A DNA stretch of 64,000 nt. It comes from Paractinoplanes durhamensis (GTDB taxonomy: Bacteria; Actinomycetota; Actinomycetes; Mycobacteriales; Micromonosporaceae). The DNA is taken from NCBI RefSeq assembly GCF_016862175.1, contig NZ_BOML01000027.1:124001-188000 (forward strand). The letters run 5' to 3'. How positions within the stretch are numbered: position 1 is the first letter of the stretch; each line of letters opens with the position of its first letter. The translations under genes and the position numbers were made by a program. Shown piece after piece: positions 1-11,422 of this stretch. Under the pieces are notes generated by a model that made no database searches, had not been told where the DNA came from, and was given only the letters and a program-made list of their open reading frames with translations.

Positions 1-67
1 CGGCCGATCGGGTGACGGCCTGGGCGGGGTGAGCGCAACCACCGGGGCCGGGCCGGAAGCGGGGGAC

Positions 68-100
68 GGCCCGGACCACCGACCAGGTGGTCCGTGGGCC
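68..100. terminator. Terminator-like hairpin at left edge
   Basis: The arms GGACCACC (73-80) and GGTGGTCC (86-93) pair perfectly around a 5-nt loop. GGCCC (68-72) and GGGCC (96-100) extend the stem past a 2-nt bulge. No T run follows, as is common for GC-rich actinobacterial terminators. It could end a gene lying left of the window. Otherwise nothing recognisable sits in 1-188 apart from the leader of the first gene. Confidence 0.45.
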
Positions 101-188
101 GGGACTTGGCTTACCCGTACCTATATGGGGTTGATCACGCTGGGGTGTTCCGCTTGAATCGCTCCGGGCGGGACCGATCGAAGACCCC

Positions 189-1610
189 GTGACGAGGACC
201 CGGGACAGGCTACTTCCGCCCTTCTTGGCGCGGGCGTTCGAGCCGCTCATCGCCATCGTGGTGATCGCGCTGCTCGATCTGCGTGGCTGGGCCGGGCCCT
301 CGCCGCTGTGGTTCACGCTGGCGCCGCTGCTTCTGATCATCATCTTCGCTGAGCCGAAGGTCCTGATCTTGCTGAGACGTGGCCCCTGGCGCTCCACCTC
401 GGCGGTCGTCAATGTGGTCCTGTGCGGATGGATCATCTACGCGCTCGGCTGGGGGCCGGTGCTGCCACTTGTCTTCGCCCTGGTCGTCACGTATCAGATA
501 CGCAACATCGGCGCCTTCGTGTGGCGGCCGGTCGCGGCCTGGACGATCCTGGTCATCCTGGCGGGGCAGGCCTGCATCGCGCTCGGCTGGATCAACTGTT
601 ACCTGCCCGGCGGTCTGGCCCAGGCGGCCGGGTTCCTCGGGCTGGTGCTCACCGCGATGTTCATCCGGGCGATCGGGCAGAGCGCCGAGGAACGCGAGGC
701 CGCCGAGGCGCGGCTGCGCGACCGGGAGGAACGCTTCCGGGTGCTCGTGCAGGACTCGGCCGACGTGCTCAGCGTGCTCGGGCCGGACGGCACCCCGACC
801 TATCTCAGTCCGGCCGTCGAGCGGCTGACCGGCTATCCGGCCGACCACTACGACCAGGACGGCGGCTATCCGCTGCACGTCCACCCGGACGACATCCCGA
901 CCGTGGTCGACGCGTTGCAGCGGATCTCGGACGAGCCCGGCGGGATCAGCTATCACGTGCGGGTCAAGCACCGGGACGGCGGCTGGCGGTGGACCGAGAT
1001 CACGCTGCGCGACTTCCGCGACAAGCCGGCCGTCGGCGGGCTGGTCGCCACCATCCGGGACATCACCGAGCGGCGCGAGATCCAGGACCGGCTCGCCTAC
1101 GAGGCCCGGCACGACCACCTCACCGGGCTGATGAACCGGTCCGCGTTCCTCGGCGAGGTCGAGCAGATGGCGCAGCCGCCGGCGGTGCTCTTCATCGATC
1201 TCGACGGCTTCAAACCGATCAACGACACCCACGGCCACCGGTACGGCGATGCCGTGCTGATCGCCGTGGCCCGGTTGCTGGAAGGTGGCATCTCGGGAGC
1301 GGATCTCGCGGGCCGGCTCGGTGGCGACGAGTTCGCCGTCGCGCTCGCCATGCCGGCCACCGCCGACCGCGCCATGTGGGTCGCGGACCGCCTGCTGGCC
1401 GCCATGTCGGAACCGATATACGTGGATGGCAGAGTGCTTCGGGTGCAAGCCAGTATCGGAGTCGCGGTTCCTAAACCGGGCACCGGCGTGACCGATCTGT
1501 TGCACCAGGCGGACCTGGCGATGTACAGCGCGAAGCGGCGTGGCACGCATGATGCCCAGCTCTACGACCCTGCGGTCGTCGAGGAATCTCTTCAACCGGC
1601 ACGCAACTGA
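189..1610 (+). CDS. Membrane-anchored PAS-GGDEF diguanylate cyclase
   Basis: This probably makes cyclic di-GMP from two GTP at the cytoplasmic face of the membrane. Residues about 10-165 hold several hydrophobic segments forming an unassigned membrane sensor. A PAS domain (about 180-295) follows, then a GGDEF domain (about 300-460) with an intact GGDEF signature at 378-382. The inhibitory I-site RxxD upstream is degenerate (SGAD), so product feedback is probably weak. There is no EAL domain. The start is GTG, with GAAGA a few bases upstream. The glycogen phosphorylase gene begins 36 bp downstream on the same strand, so the two may be co-transcribed. The PAS ligand is unknown. Confidence 0.9.
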   Translation: MTRTRDRLLPPFLARAFEPLIAIVVIALLDLRGWAGPSPLWFTLAPLLLIIIFAEPKVLILLRRGPWRSTSAVVNVVLCGWIIYALGWGPVLPLVFALVVTYQIRNIGAFVWRPVAAWTILVILAGQACIALGWINCYLPGGLAQAAGFLGLVLTAMFIRAIGQSAEEREAAEARLRDREERFRVLVQDSADVLSVLGPDGTPTYLSPAVERLTGYPADHYDQDGGYPLHVHPDDIPTVVDALQRISDEPGGISYHVRVKHRDGGWRWTEITLRDFRDKPAVGGLVATIRDITERREIQDRLAYEARHDHLTGLMNRSAFLGEVEQMAQPPAVLFIDLDGFKPINDTHGHRYGDAVLIAVARLLEGGISGADLAGRLGGDEFAVALAMPATADRAMWVADRLLAAMSEPIYVDGRVLRVQASIGVAVPKPGTGVTDLLHQADLAMYSAKRRGTHDAQLYDPAVVEESLQPARN

Positions 1611-1646
1611 CAGCTGCTGGCAATATTTCTGGGGAAGGGTGCGGAC

Positions 1647-4076
<2,430 letters not shown>

Positions 4077-4083
4077 CCTGTCG

Positions 4084-7000
4084 TCATTCCTGAGGGCCTG
4101 GGCGTTTCGCCCGGGCCCTCAGTGTTTCGCGTTCTTCCCGGCCGAGAAGGATCAGGATGCGCTCGGCGAAGTCGGGGCGCTTGGCTCCGTGTCTCAACAG
4201 GAGCGCCTCGGCATTCAGCGCACGGAGCGCCATGACGTAAAGCCCCATCTCGGCGATTCTGATTGCTGCCTCAAGTTCAACCTCCGCCCAGCGACTCGAG
4301 TCATTGGAGAGTGCAAGGAAAATCAGATTGGCGAGTTGCCGAGTGTCCTCCGGGTAGCGACCCGGGTCGAGATGGGCAAGCGCACACCGGACGATCGAAA
4401 ACGGCGCGAGGTCCCGCAGCGTCTTGGCACGGGCATCGTCGTTGCCGATGATCTCGACGATCAAGGACGGAGTGATCTCTACGTCCTGCGCCAACTCTTT
4501 GAGGAGCTGGACCGCGATCAACGGGTACTGGGCACACCACCTCGAGGCGGCACGGTAGAAATTCACCCGTTCCGTCAACGGCAGCACGCTCGCGGTCATG
4601 ATCTGCGTGAACTCGCCGAGCAGACTGTGGAAACCGGCGTGCGGCGAGTCGTGCACGAGGTCACCGGCCGACTCCAAGCCGGCCCGGGCGATCGGGCCCA
4701 GGGCATGCTGCTGGAGATCCGATGCGACATCGCAGGTGAAATGGGCCTCCACGCGGAGCATCCGAAGGCGTTCGTCGAACGCGACCACGTTGTCCTGCCC
4801 AAGGCTGTCCGCACGAAGCAGCCACGACATGTCTACCGGCGGGATTTCCTCGATGGCATCGCTGTCGAGGGAGAGCGCAACGTCGGCGTAGGAGTCGCGG
4901 CGAATTCGATCGACCGACACTTGATCCAGCAATCCGGACCAGCCGGAAGCGGCGTCCTGTGATCGCCACAGCAGGCACATGCTGCGCCAGTCGCCGAAGT
5001 CCTGATGCTCATCGTCTTCCCGGCCGCCGAAAAGCCGCGTCACCGTGGTGTCCTCCGCGCAGAGCGCCAAGAGCAGCAGGTTGGAGGTGTAGGCGGCCAG
5101 CCGCGACAGGACCGACAGTCGTTTCGGTGCGTATTCGTCGAAGGCCCGCGGCGGCCGGGGCATCGTGGCCGACCGGAAGAGGCGGAACACCAGTTCCGTC
5201 CAGTCGGCACGGTCCTCGGCTGGGGCGGCCGCCACGATGCCGCGGAGGAAGTCGACGGTCTGCCTACGGCCGCTGAGCGGGGCGAACGACAACAGGCTGT
5301 ACAGCAGGTCGTCGTCCACGGCCGCGCCGGACGGGAACGTCGAGGCGCGCTCGCGGGCGATCAGGCTTCGGACGACGCCGCTGATCAGGCGGGCGACCAG
5401 GAACTCGCCGAAGGTGGCGTGCAGGAACTCGTAGGTCTCCAGGGCGATGTTGTCCCGCAGCGCCCGGGCCCGGTGCACGAAGAAGAACGATCCGAGCGCC
5501 AGCTCGGCCGACCGTAACGGCGCCCGCAGGCCGGACGACGACACCGGTGCGGCGGCCCCGGTCAGGCCGGGCAGGGCCTGCAGGTCGGCCTCCAGCTGCG
5601 CCTCAGTGACCCACTGAGTGTCCCGGTTGAACATGGCGAACGCGACCACGCTCAGCTTGCGCAGCTCGTCCTCGACCCGCCGCTCGCGCTCGCGCAACGG
5701 CAGGCCCTCGCCGAGCTTGCCGACCTCGCGCCGGGCGAAGCGGGCGAGAAGCTGCTCGTAGAGCTCATCGGTGCGCAGATACCCCGACTTGAGCAGGGCA
5801 TTCTCCTCGGCGTCGTAGAGCGCGAGCATCAGCAGCAGCAGCGGCTGCCCAGCGAGATGTGGATGCCGCATGACGGTCTCGACGCTCAACGCCCGTTCGG
5901 GTCCGGCCGCGAACCGGGCCGCGTTCACCGAGTTCCAGACATCCAGCCAGGCCGCGACCCGTTCCTCGTCGAAGGGTTCGAGACGGACGGCGATCGAACC
6001 TTCGGGCGTGCTGGCGCGGTCGGCGACGCTGGTCCGCGTCGTGACGATCACCGCGACCGGCCGGCCCAACTCGGCCTCGCGGCGTTGGAAGGCGACGACC
6101 CGGCGCAGGTAGTCGGTCTGGCTGACGCCGGTGGCCTGCAGCAGCTCGTCGAACCCGTCGAGGATCACCACCGGCAGCGCGTCGCCGGCGGACCGGGAGA
6201 AGTCGGGCCAGGCGATCCGTTCGCCGGTGTCGGCCCGGATCGCCTGCTCGATCTGGTCCTGCACCTCAGCCGCGGCGTGCACGACCCGAAGCGGGACGAG
6301 CACCGGGAGGAAGTCGGTCGCCGGCAGTTGCGCAGCGAGAACCTTCGCCAGCACCGACTTGCCCGAACCCGGCTGGCCGAGGATCAGCAAGGGCTCGGTG
6401 GTGGCCGGCGCCGACGTCAGGTGGCCGGTCAGGAACGCCATCAGGTCGTCCCGTAGAGGCTTCGCCTCCCACCAGGCCTCGCTGCTGAGCCGATCCTGAT
6501 CGCTGACGACATCGGCCCGGAAAAGCTGCGGCAGGAACGCCTCGCCGAGCAGCGGAACCCGCAGCCCGGCGGGCACCTCACCAGACTCGGCGATCGGTCG
6601 CTTGAGCGCCGCGGCGTAGCGCAGGGCGAGACCCTTGCGACGGTCGTCCGGCAGGCCACCAGCGGCGATCGCGTCGAGGACCTCACGCATGCCGGCCAGG
6701 CCAGTGATGACATCGCGTAGGCGCGCGTGGATCGCGCCCTGCTCACGCATGCCGGCCCAGAAGGCGACCTCCGGAAAGTCGGCGGCGAGCCGGCCGAGCA
6801 GGCTGTCGAAGCGGTCGGCCGCCGCCGGGGACAGGGCGCCCAGCATCTCGTCGAACGCCTGCCGGTCGCGGTGGCCAGTGCGCTCCCACACCCGCAGCCC
6901 GAGCACAAAATCCGCCAGGCGTATGGCCAGAGTCGTCCGGTAGAAGAGGATCAGACGGGCGCGGAACTCCGCGTGCGGTTCGGCCGGGCCGGGCACCGGT

Positions 7001-7389
7001 GCATGCCAGCCCAGCGGAGCCTGTTTCGCGCGGCCGAGGGAACGCTGCTCGTCCGCGGTGAGCTCGAGGTCGGGCCAGCGGAACGGCCACTCGGCCTCGG
7101 CCATCACCTCGAAGAACGCGGTCACCGCCAGGGCCGCGTGGGCCGCCTGCAAGCGTTCGGTTCGCTCGTAGCGGGACAGCTTCGAGCGCTTCTCGGCCAG
7201 GCCGGTGACCAGGCGTTCGGTCACCTTGGACAACTCGGCCTTGGCGTCGAACCAACCCAGGATGTCGCGGAACGGGCCCATCAACGCGAGCAGGCCGACA
7301 CCCGTGAGGGTGTCGACCAGCTTCACGATCTTGGCAGTGTCGCCGCCCAGGAGCTTGACGGCGTCTTCGTAGCTGACCTCGCGTCCCAC
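4084..7389 (-). CDS. NACHT-domain STAND NTPase (possible antiphage protein)
   Basis: This is a large soluble P-loop NTPase of 1101 residues. An all-helical N-terminal region (about 1-330) resembles the helical NACHT N-terminal domains of actinobacteria. A NACHT module follows, with Walker A GQPGSGKS (about 338-345), Walker B VVILDGFDEL (about 407-416) and a VTTR sensor segment (about 450). The rest is a long helical C-terminus without an obvious repeat, presumably the sensing part. Bacterial NACHT proteins of this plan (bNACHT, Avs-like) include antiphage systems; that role here is inference. The GTG start is 10 bp behind the expansin stop codon on the same strand and has only a weak ribosome site, so expression may depend on the expansin transcript. 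No nuclease or other effector domain was recognised. Confidence 0.85.
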   Translation of the reverse strand: MGREVSYEDAVKLLGGDTAKIVKLVDTLTGVGLLALMGPFRDILGWFDAKAELSKVTERLVTGLAEKRSKLSRYERTERLQAAHAALAVTAFFEVMAEAEWPFRWPDLELTADEQRSLGRAKQAPLGWHAPVPGPAEPHAEFRARLILFYRTTLAIRLADFVLGLRVWERTGHRDRQAFDEMLGALSPAAADRFDSLLGRLAADFPEVAFWAGMREQGAIHARLRDVITGLAGMREVLDAIAAGGLPDDRRKGLALRYAAALKRPIAESGEVPAGLRVPLLGEAFLPQLFRADVVSDQDRLSSEAWWEAKPLRDDLMAFLTGHLTSAPATTEPLLILGQPGSGKSVLAKVLAAQLPATDFLPVLVPLRVVHAAAEVQDQIEQAIRADTGERIAWPDFSRSAGDALPVVILDGFDELLQATGVSQTDYLRRVVAFQRREAELGRPVAVIVTTRTSVADRASTPEGSIAVRLEPFDEERVAAWLDVWNSVNAARFAAGPERALSVETVMRHPHLAGQPLLLLMLALYDAEENALLKSGYLRTDELYEQLLARFARREVGKLGEGLPLRERERRVEDELRKLSVVAFAMFNRDTQWVTEAQLEADLQALPGLTGAAAPVSSSGLRAPLRSAELALGSFFFVHRARALRDNIALETYEFLHATFGEFLVARLISGVVRSLIARERASTFPSGAAVDDDLLYSLLSFAPLSGRRQTVDFLRGIVAAAPAEDRADWTELVFRLFRSATMPRPPRAFDEYAPKRLSVLSRLAAYTSNLLLLALCAEDTTVTRLFGGREDDEHQDFGDWRSMCLLWRSQDAASGWSGLLDQVSVDRIRRDSYADVALSLDSDAIEEIPPVDMSWLLRADSLGQDNVVAFDERLRMLRVEAHFTCDVASDLQQHALGPIARAGLESAGDLVHDSPHAGFHSLLGEFTQIMTASVLPLTERVNFYRAASRWCAQYPLIAVQLLKELAQDVEITPSLIVEIIGNDDARAKTLRDLAPFSIVRCALAHLDPGRYPEDTRQLANLIFLALSNDSSRWAEVELEAAIRIAEMGLYVMALRALNAEALLLRHGAKRPDFAERILILLGREERETLRARAKRPGPQE
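4091..4121. terminator. Bidirectional hairpin terminator inside the NACHT 3' end
   Basis: TGAGGGCCTGGGCG (4091-4104) pairs with CGCCCGGGCCCTCA (4108-4121) around a TTT loop, giving 14 pairs including one T-G wobble. It starts 15 bp after the glgP stop. It also lies within the last coding codons of the convergent NACHT gene, so one structure can serve both transcripts. Confidence 0.75.
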
Positions 7390-7399
7390 CCCGGCAGTA

Positions 7400-8683
7400 T
7401 TACGGAGTGGAACAACTCACCGACACCGCGGCGGGGGTGCCGCTTCCGGTGTAGCCGAAGCTGGTGGATGCTCCGGCGGCCAGCGTGCCGTTCCAGCTGA
7501 CGTTCTTCGCGGTCACGGTGTTTCCGCTGGTGGTGTAGCTCGCACTCCACATCTGACCGATCGTCTCGCCGCCGGTGAAGGTCCACTGGACGGTCCAGCC
7601 GGTGATCGCGGTGCTGCCCGCCTTGACGGTGACGTTCGACTGGAAGCCGCCGTTCCACGAACCGGTGACGGCCGACGTCGCGGTGCACGCGCCGGTGGCC
7701 GGCGGGGTGGTGGTGACCGACGGGCTCGGGTTCGGCGACGAAGTCGTCGTCTGCGGCGTCGGGGACGTGGTGGAGACACCGCCGTCGCTGGTCGAGTAGG
7801 ACGCCGTGGTCCAGGCCTGCGAGCACTGGGTGCCGCAGACCGTCGGCAGCGCGAAGTTGTAGACCCGGCCGTTGTTGATCAGCTGGTTGTTGACGTCGCG
7901 GACCCGGATCTGGAAGCTCGACGAACCCGAGGCCGTGCCGCCGATGACGTACGACTGTCCCATGTCGCCGTTCATCTTGGCGGTGACCCAGCTGCCGCCC
8001 TGCAGGTATTCCACGCCGTGGATGCCGTTGGCCAGGTGCGACACGGCGATGGCCGGCCAGTAGACCTGCGCCCCCTGCAGGAACCCGATCTTGATGTCCC
8101 CGCTGTAGGCCGGCGGCGCGACATACTCCCAGCTCACGTGGCGGTTGTTCCAGTGGTCCGGGAGGAGGTCGGACGCGAATTTGCTGAGCGACGGCTTGGA
8201 CAGGTCGAGGTGGTTCGGGTCGTCGCGGCACCACGCGTTGGTGTCGCCGCAGCTGTCCGCGACGATCATGGTGAGCGTCTTGCCGTTGTAGGCGTCGGCG
8301 ACCCATGAGCCGTTGCGGCAGAACGCCTGGTTCTGCGCGCCGTCGTTGACCCCGGTGCAGTAGTCGCCGAGCGTCACCTGCACGTACCGTCCGCAGTTGA
8401 GGCCGTTGTTCCAGGCCCCGACCTTGGTCGCGTCGGTGACCGGCCGCGGGTAGAAGTTGTAGTCGCCCGGGGTGTTGTAGACGTTGAGGGCGACGAAGTC
8501 CTGCGTGTCCAGCTCGGCCTGCGGGATGCCGCACCCGCCGTACGGGGAGCCGAGCGCGTCGAAGTAGGTGGCGTTGCCGACGACCGGGTCGGCGTGGGCG
8601 CTGGGCAGCGCGACCACCAGCAGGAAGAGGGCGGCGACGGCGGCGACCGCCGCGGCCAGCCAGGGACGGATGCGGGAGGCCAT
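7400..8683 (-). CDS. Secreted expansin-like protein with CBM2
   Basis: This is probably a non-hydrolytic cellulose-loosening protein. A signal peptide ends near ALPSAHA. It is followed by a double-psi beta-barrel like GH45/expansin (GNATYFDA, YCTGVND, VADSCGD, HLDLS) and a second beta domain like the expansin cellulose-binding partner (SWEYV, SSFQIRVRD). A Ser/Thr/Pro linker follows, then a C-terminal CBM2 (WNGGFQSNVTVKAG, WSASYTTSGNTVT). The ATG at 8683 is preferred over an upstream in-frame start because GAAGGAG sits just before it and the signal peptide then starts correctly. The mature protein depends on Sec export. A CebR-type operator lies 32 bp upstream. The NACHT gene follows by 10 bp. 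Confidence 0.88.
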   Translation of the reverse strand: MASRIRPWLAAAVAAVAALFLLVVALPSAHADPVVGNATYFDALGSPYGGCGIPQAELDTQDFVALNVYNTPGDYNFYPRPVTDATKVGAWNNGLNCGRYVQVTLGDYCTGVNDGAQNQAFCRNGSWVADAYNGKTLTMIVADSCGDTNAWCRDDPNHLDLSKPSLSKFASDLLPDHWNNRHVSWEYVAPPAYSGDIKIGFLQGAQVYWPAIAVSHLANGIHGVEYLQGGSWVTAKMNGDMGQSYVIGGTASGSSSFQIRVRDVNNQLINNGRVYNFALPTVCGTQCSQAWTTASYSTSDGGVSTTSPTPQTTTSSPNPSPSVTTTPPATGACTATSAVTGSWNGGFQSNVTVKAGSTAITGWTVQWTFTGGETIGQMWSASYTTSGNTVTAKNVSWNGTLAAGASTSFGYTGSGTPAAVSVSCSTP

Positions 8684-8714
8684 GACGGGTTCTCCTTCGG
8701 ACGGATCAGCGAAT

Positions 8715-8728
8715 TGGGAGCGCTCCCA
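8715..8728. promoter_or_regulatory. CebR-type operator
   Basis: TGGGAGCGCTCCCA is a perfect 14-bp palindrome, identical to the established CebR box through which LacI-family CebR represses cellulase and cello-oligosaccharide genes in Streptomyces and relatives. It lies 32 bp upstream of the expansin-CBM2 start codon, a position suited to promoter repression. This predicts induction by cellobiose or cellotriose. Confidence 0.9.
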
Positions 8729-8768
8729 TCGCTGGCCATCGATGATAGACCCGCCGCACGGCAAAGAA

Positions 8769-9173
8769 CTAGAAGGTCGGCTCCCACGGGCCGTCGACGA
8801 CCGTCGCCTCGTCGTCCGAGGAGACCGGCCACGGCGGGATCGTCGCGGCGACGATCTCCAGGGCCTCGAACGCGCCCGCCCGGAACTGGAACTCGGTGCC
8901 GAGCGGGATCGTCAGGCAGAGACCGGGCCGCAGCTCGACGGTCTCGGCCACATCGTGGTGCCGGCGCCACATCGTCCCGGTGCCGCCCACGACGTACCAA
9001 ATCTCCTGGACCGTGGCGTGCACGACGGCCTTGGCCACCTCGCCGGCCGAAAGCCGGAAATGGGCGAAGCTCCCCGCTCCGGGGAGCACGCACAGCGGGC
9101 GCACCTCGGAGCCGTCCGGCGCGGTCACCACCGGTGCCGCGCCGAGCGCCACGGTCTCGAACGGCTCGATCAA
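8769..9173 (-). CDS. Single-domain cupin protein
   Basis: A small (134-residue) cupin beta-barrel. It carries cupin-type stretches (VVHATVQEIWYVVGGTGTMW and LRPGLCLTIPLGTEFQFRAG), with His and Glu residues that could hold a metal. The likely start is a TTG whose last two bases overlap the TGA of the TetR gene (TTGA at 9170-9173), which fits translational coupling. An internal GTG seven codons later is an alternative. It is the last gene of the efflux-TetR-cupin operon. Function is unknown; a small-molecule binding or isomerase role is possible. Confidence 0.75.
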   Translation of the reverse strand: MIEPFETVALGAAPVVTAPDGSEVRPLCVLPGAGSFAHFRLSAGEVAKAVVHATVQEIWYVVGGTGTMWRRHHDVAETVELRPGLCLTIPLGTEFQFRAGAFEALEIVAATIPPWPVSSDDEATVVDGPWEPTF

Positions 9174-9793
9174 GCGGCCGCCCCGCGCAGGATCGCGTCG
9201 ATCAGGGCCTCGACGAAGCCCTCCTCGGCGACGTTCGGGTTCCAGTTCAGCATGCTCTGCATCATGCCCGGGCCCTGGATCATCAGCAGGGTGAGCTCGA
9301 CGTCGAGGTCGGCCCGCAGCTCGCCGGTCTCGATCCCGCGCCGCAGCACCGCGCGCATCACGTCCCGGCGGGGCTCGATGACCGCCTGGTACATGTGGTT
9401 GAGATCGCCGTCCTTGATGAATTCGGGCAGCAGGCAGACGGTGGCCTTGCTGTAGCGGTGGGCCCGGCCGGACCGGTTGGCCTTCACCAGCATGATCAGG
9501 TCGTCCCGGACCGACTCGCCGACCGGCACCGGCAGCGCGCCCTTCATGGCCGCGACCGCGTCGATGATCAGCGCTTCCTTGTTGGGCCACCGCCGGTAGA
9601 TGGTGGCCTTGCCGACGCCGGCCTTGGCCGCGACCGCCTCGATCGAGATGGCCGCGACGCTCTGGCCGGAGCTGAGCATCTCGAGCACGGCATCCAGGAT
9701 GGCCTCGTCGGCCTGCGCGTTGCGGGGCCGGCCAGGAGCTTTGCGCTCCTGGCCGGTACCACTCTCGTTCACTGCCGTGTGCATGGGATTCAT
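9170..9793 (-). CDS. TetR-family regulator
   Basis: The N-terminal TetR DNA-binding domain is clear (AISIEAVAAKAGVGKATIYRR, then WPNKEALI). A helical ligand-binding domain follows, 207 residues in total. The start is ATG at 9793, with a second in-frame ATG at 9784. It lies 13 bp behind the stop of the efflux pump and is probably co-transcribed with it. The natural prediction is that it represses its own operon through the inverted repeats upstream of the pump. The short gap holds the palindrome TTACGTAA (9796-9803), of unknown meaning. Confidence 0.9.
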   Translation of the reverse strand: MNPMHTAVNESGTGQERKAPGRPRNAQADEAILDAVLEMLSSGQSVAAISIEAVAAKAGVGKATIYRRWPNKEALIIDAVAAMKGALPVPVGESVRDDLIMLVKANRSGRAHRYSKATVCLLPEFIKDGDLNHMYQAVIEPRRDVMRAVLRRGIETGELRADLDVELTLLMIQGPGMMQSMLNWNPNVAEEGFVEALIDAILRGAAA

Positions 9794-9806
9794 TGTTACG
9801 TAAGGG

Positions 9807-11396
9807 TTAGGCCTCGACCAGTTCCACGCCCTGCTCCTCGGCCAGGCCTTCGGCCGAGGTGGGGGCGGGAGCGGTCGCCGGGCGCTTGCCGGGGAGCCAG
9901 ACCAGGGCGACGACCGCGCCGAGCAGTGCGAAGACCACACTGCCGATCGCGGCGGAGTGCATCGCCGTGAGGAAGGCATCGTTGGCGCCGGTGAGCAGCG
10001 CCGGAGCCGCGGTACCGGCCTGCTCGGCCACGCCGTACGCCCCGGAGATGGACTCCTTGGCGGCGTCCGCCGCCGCCTGCGGCAGGCCGTCGGTGGCCGA
10101 GCCCAGGTTGTCGCGGTAGACCGAGGACAGGATCGCGCCGAGCACCGCCACGCCCAGGGCCCCGCCGAGCTGGCGGATCGTGTTGCTGACCGCCGAACCG
10201 ACGCCGGCCTTCTCGCGGGGCAGCGCTGCCATGATCGATTCGGTGGCGGACGGCATCACGTTCGCCATGCCGACGCCCATCACGAAGAACGCCGCACCGA
10301 CGATCCAGATCGGGGTGTCCGCGCCGATGAACGGCCAGGCCGCCAGGCCGAGCGCGACCAGGAGCAGGCCGACCGTGCTGACCATCTTCGGGCCGAACCG
10401 CTTGACCATAGCGGCACTACGCGGGGCGAAGACCATCTGAGCGACCGCGAACGGGACGAACAGCGCGCCGGACGCGAGCGGACCGTAGCCACGGACCAGC
10501 TGCAGGTAGAACGCGCCGAAGAACATCGCGCCCATGGCCCCGAAGAAGACCAGGCCGATCACGCCGGTCGAGGCGGAGAACTGCTTGTTGGCGAAGAGCT
10601 TGACGTCCAGCGACGGCATCGCGACCCGCCGCTCCCAGAGGATGAAGGCGGTGAGCACGACGACCGAGCCGGCCAGGGTGGTCCAGGCCAGGGTGTCGCC
10701 GAAGCCGTCCTCGCCGCCCTTGATCACGCCGTAGGTGAGCAGTGACAGGCCGATGATCGAGAGGATCACGCCGAGGAAGTCGATGCGGCCGGGCTTCGGG
10801 TCGCGCGACTCGGGCACCAGCACCGAGACCAGGACGACGCCGGCGATCACGATCGGGACGTTGATCAGGAAGACCGAGCCCCACCAGAAGTTCTCGAGCA
10901 GCAGGCCGCCGACGATCGGGCCGATGGCCACGCCGAGGCCGACCGCGCCGGCCCACACGCCGATGGCGCGGCCGCGCTCCTGCGGGGAGAAGACGTTGGC
11001 GATGATCGACAGGGTGGCCGGCATGACGGCCGCGGCGCCGAGACCCATCAGGGCGCGGGCGGCGATCAGCTGGGAGGCACTGTCCGCGTACGCGGAGACC
11101 AGCGACGCGATGCCGAAGAGCACCAGGCCGGTGGTCAGCGTGATCCGCCGGCCGAGCCGGTCGGCGAGGATGCCGGCGGTGAAGAGCAGGCCGGCGAAGA
11201 CCAGCGTGTACGAGTTGATGGCCCACTCGAGCTCGCTCTGGGTGGCGCCAAGACCGTGCTCCGGGTCGGCGATGGTGCGCAGCGCGACGTTGAGCACCGT
11301 GTTGTCGAGCACGACCACCAGGAGGCTGATGACCAGCACTCCGAGGATCGCCCAGCGGCGGGGGTGCCCGGCCTGGGTGGTGGCGGGAGTTGCCAT
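9807..11396 (-). CDS. DHA2-family (EmrB/QacA) drug efflux MFS transporter
   Basis: A 529-residue proton-driven exporter of the 14-helix DHA2 class. Marks of the family are DNTVLNVALRTI near the N-terminus, GILADRLGRRITL in loop 2-3 and the antiporter-type segment AVGLGVAIGPIVGGLLLENF. The ATG at 11396 is chosen because the hydrophobic N-terminus begins right after it; the in-frame extension to 11507 is hydrophilic and runs through the operator region. It is first in the operon with TetR and cupin genes. The substrate cannot be told from sequence. Confidence 0.92.
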   Translation of the reverse strand: MATPATTQAGHPRRWAILGVLVISLLVVVLDNTVLNVALRTIADPEHGLGATQSELEWAINSYTLVFAGLLFTAGILADRLGRRITLTTGLVLFGIASLVSAYADSASQLIAARALMGLGAAAVMPATLSIIANVFSPQERGRAIGVWAGAVGLGVAIGPIVGGLLLENFWWGSVFLINVPIVIAGVVLVSVLVPESRDPKPGRIDFLGVILSIIGLSLLTYGVIKGGEDGFGDTLAWTTLAGSVVVLTAFILWERRVAMPSLDVKLFANKQFSASTGVIGLVFFGAMGAMFFGAFYLQLVRGYGPLASGALFVPFAVAQMVFAPRSAAMVKRFGPKMVSTVGLLLVALGLAAWPFIGADTPIWIVGAAFFVMGVGMANVMPSATESIMAALPREKAGVGSAVSNTIRQLGGALGVAVLGAILSSVYRDNLGSATDGLPQAAADAAKESISGAYGVAEQAGTAAPALLTGANDAFLTAMHSAAIGSVVFALLGAVVALVWLPGKRPATAPAPTSAEGLAEEQGVELVEA

Positions 11397-11422
11397 GTAA
11401 CTTCCCCGTTCATTTTCGAAAC

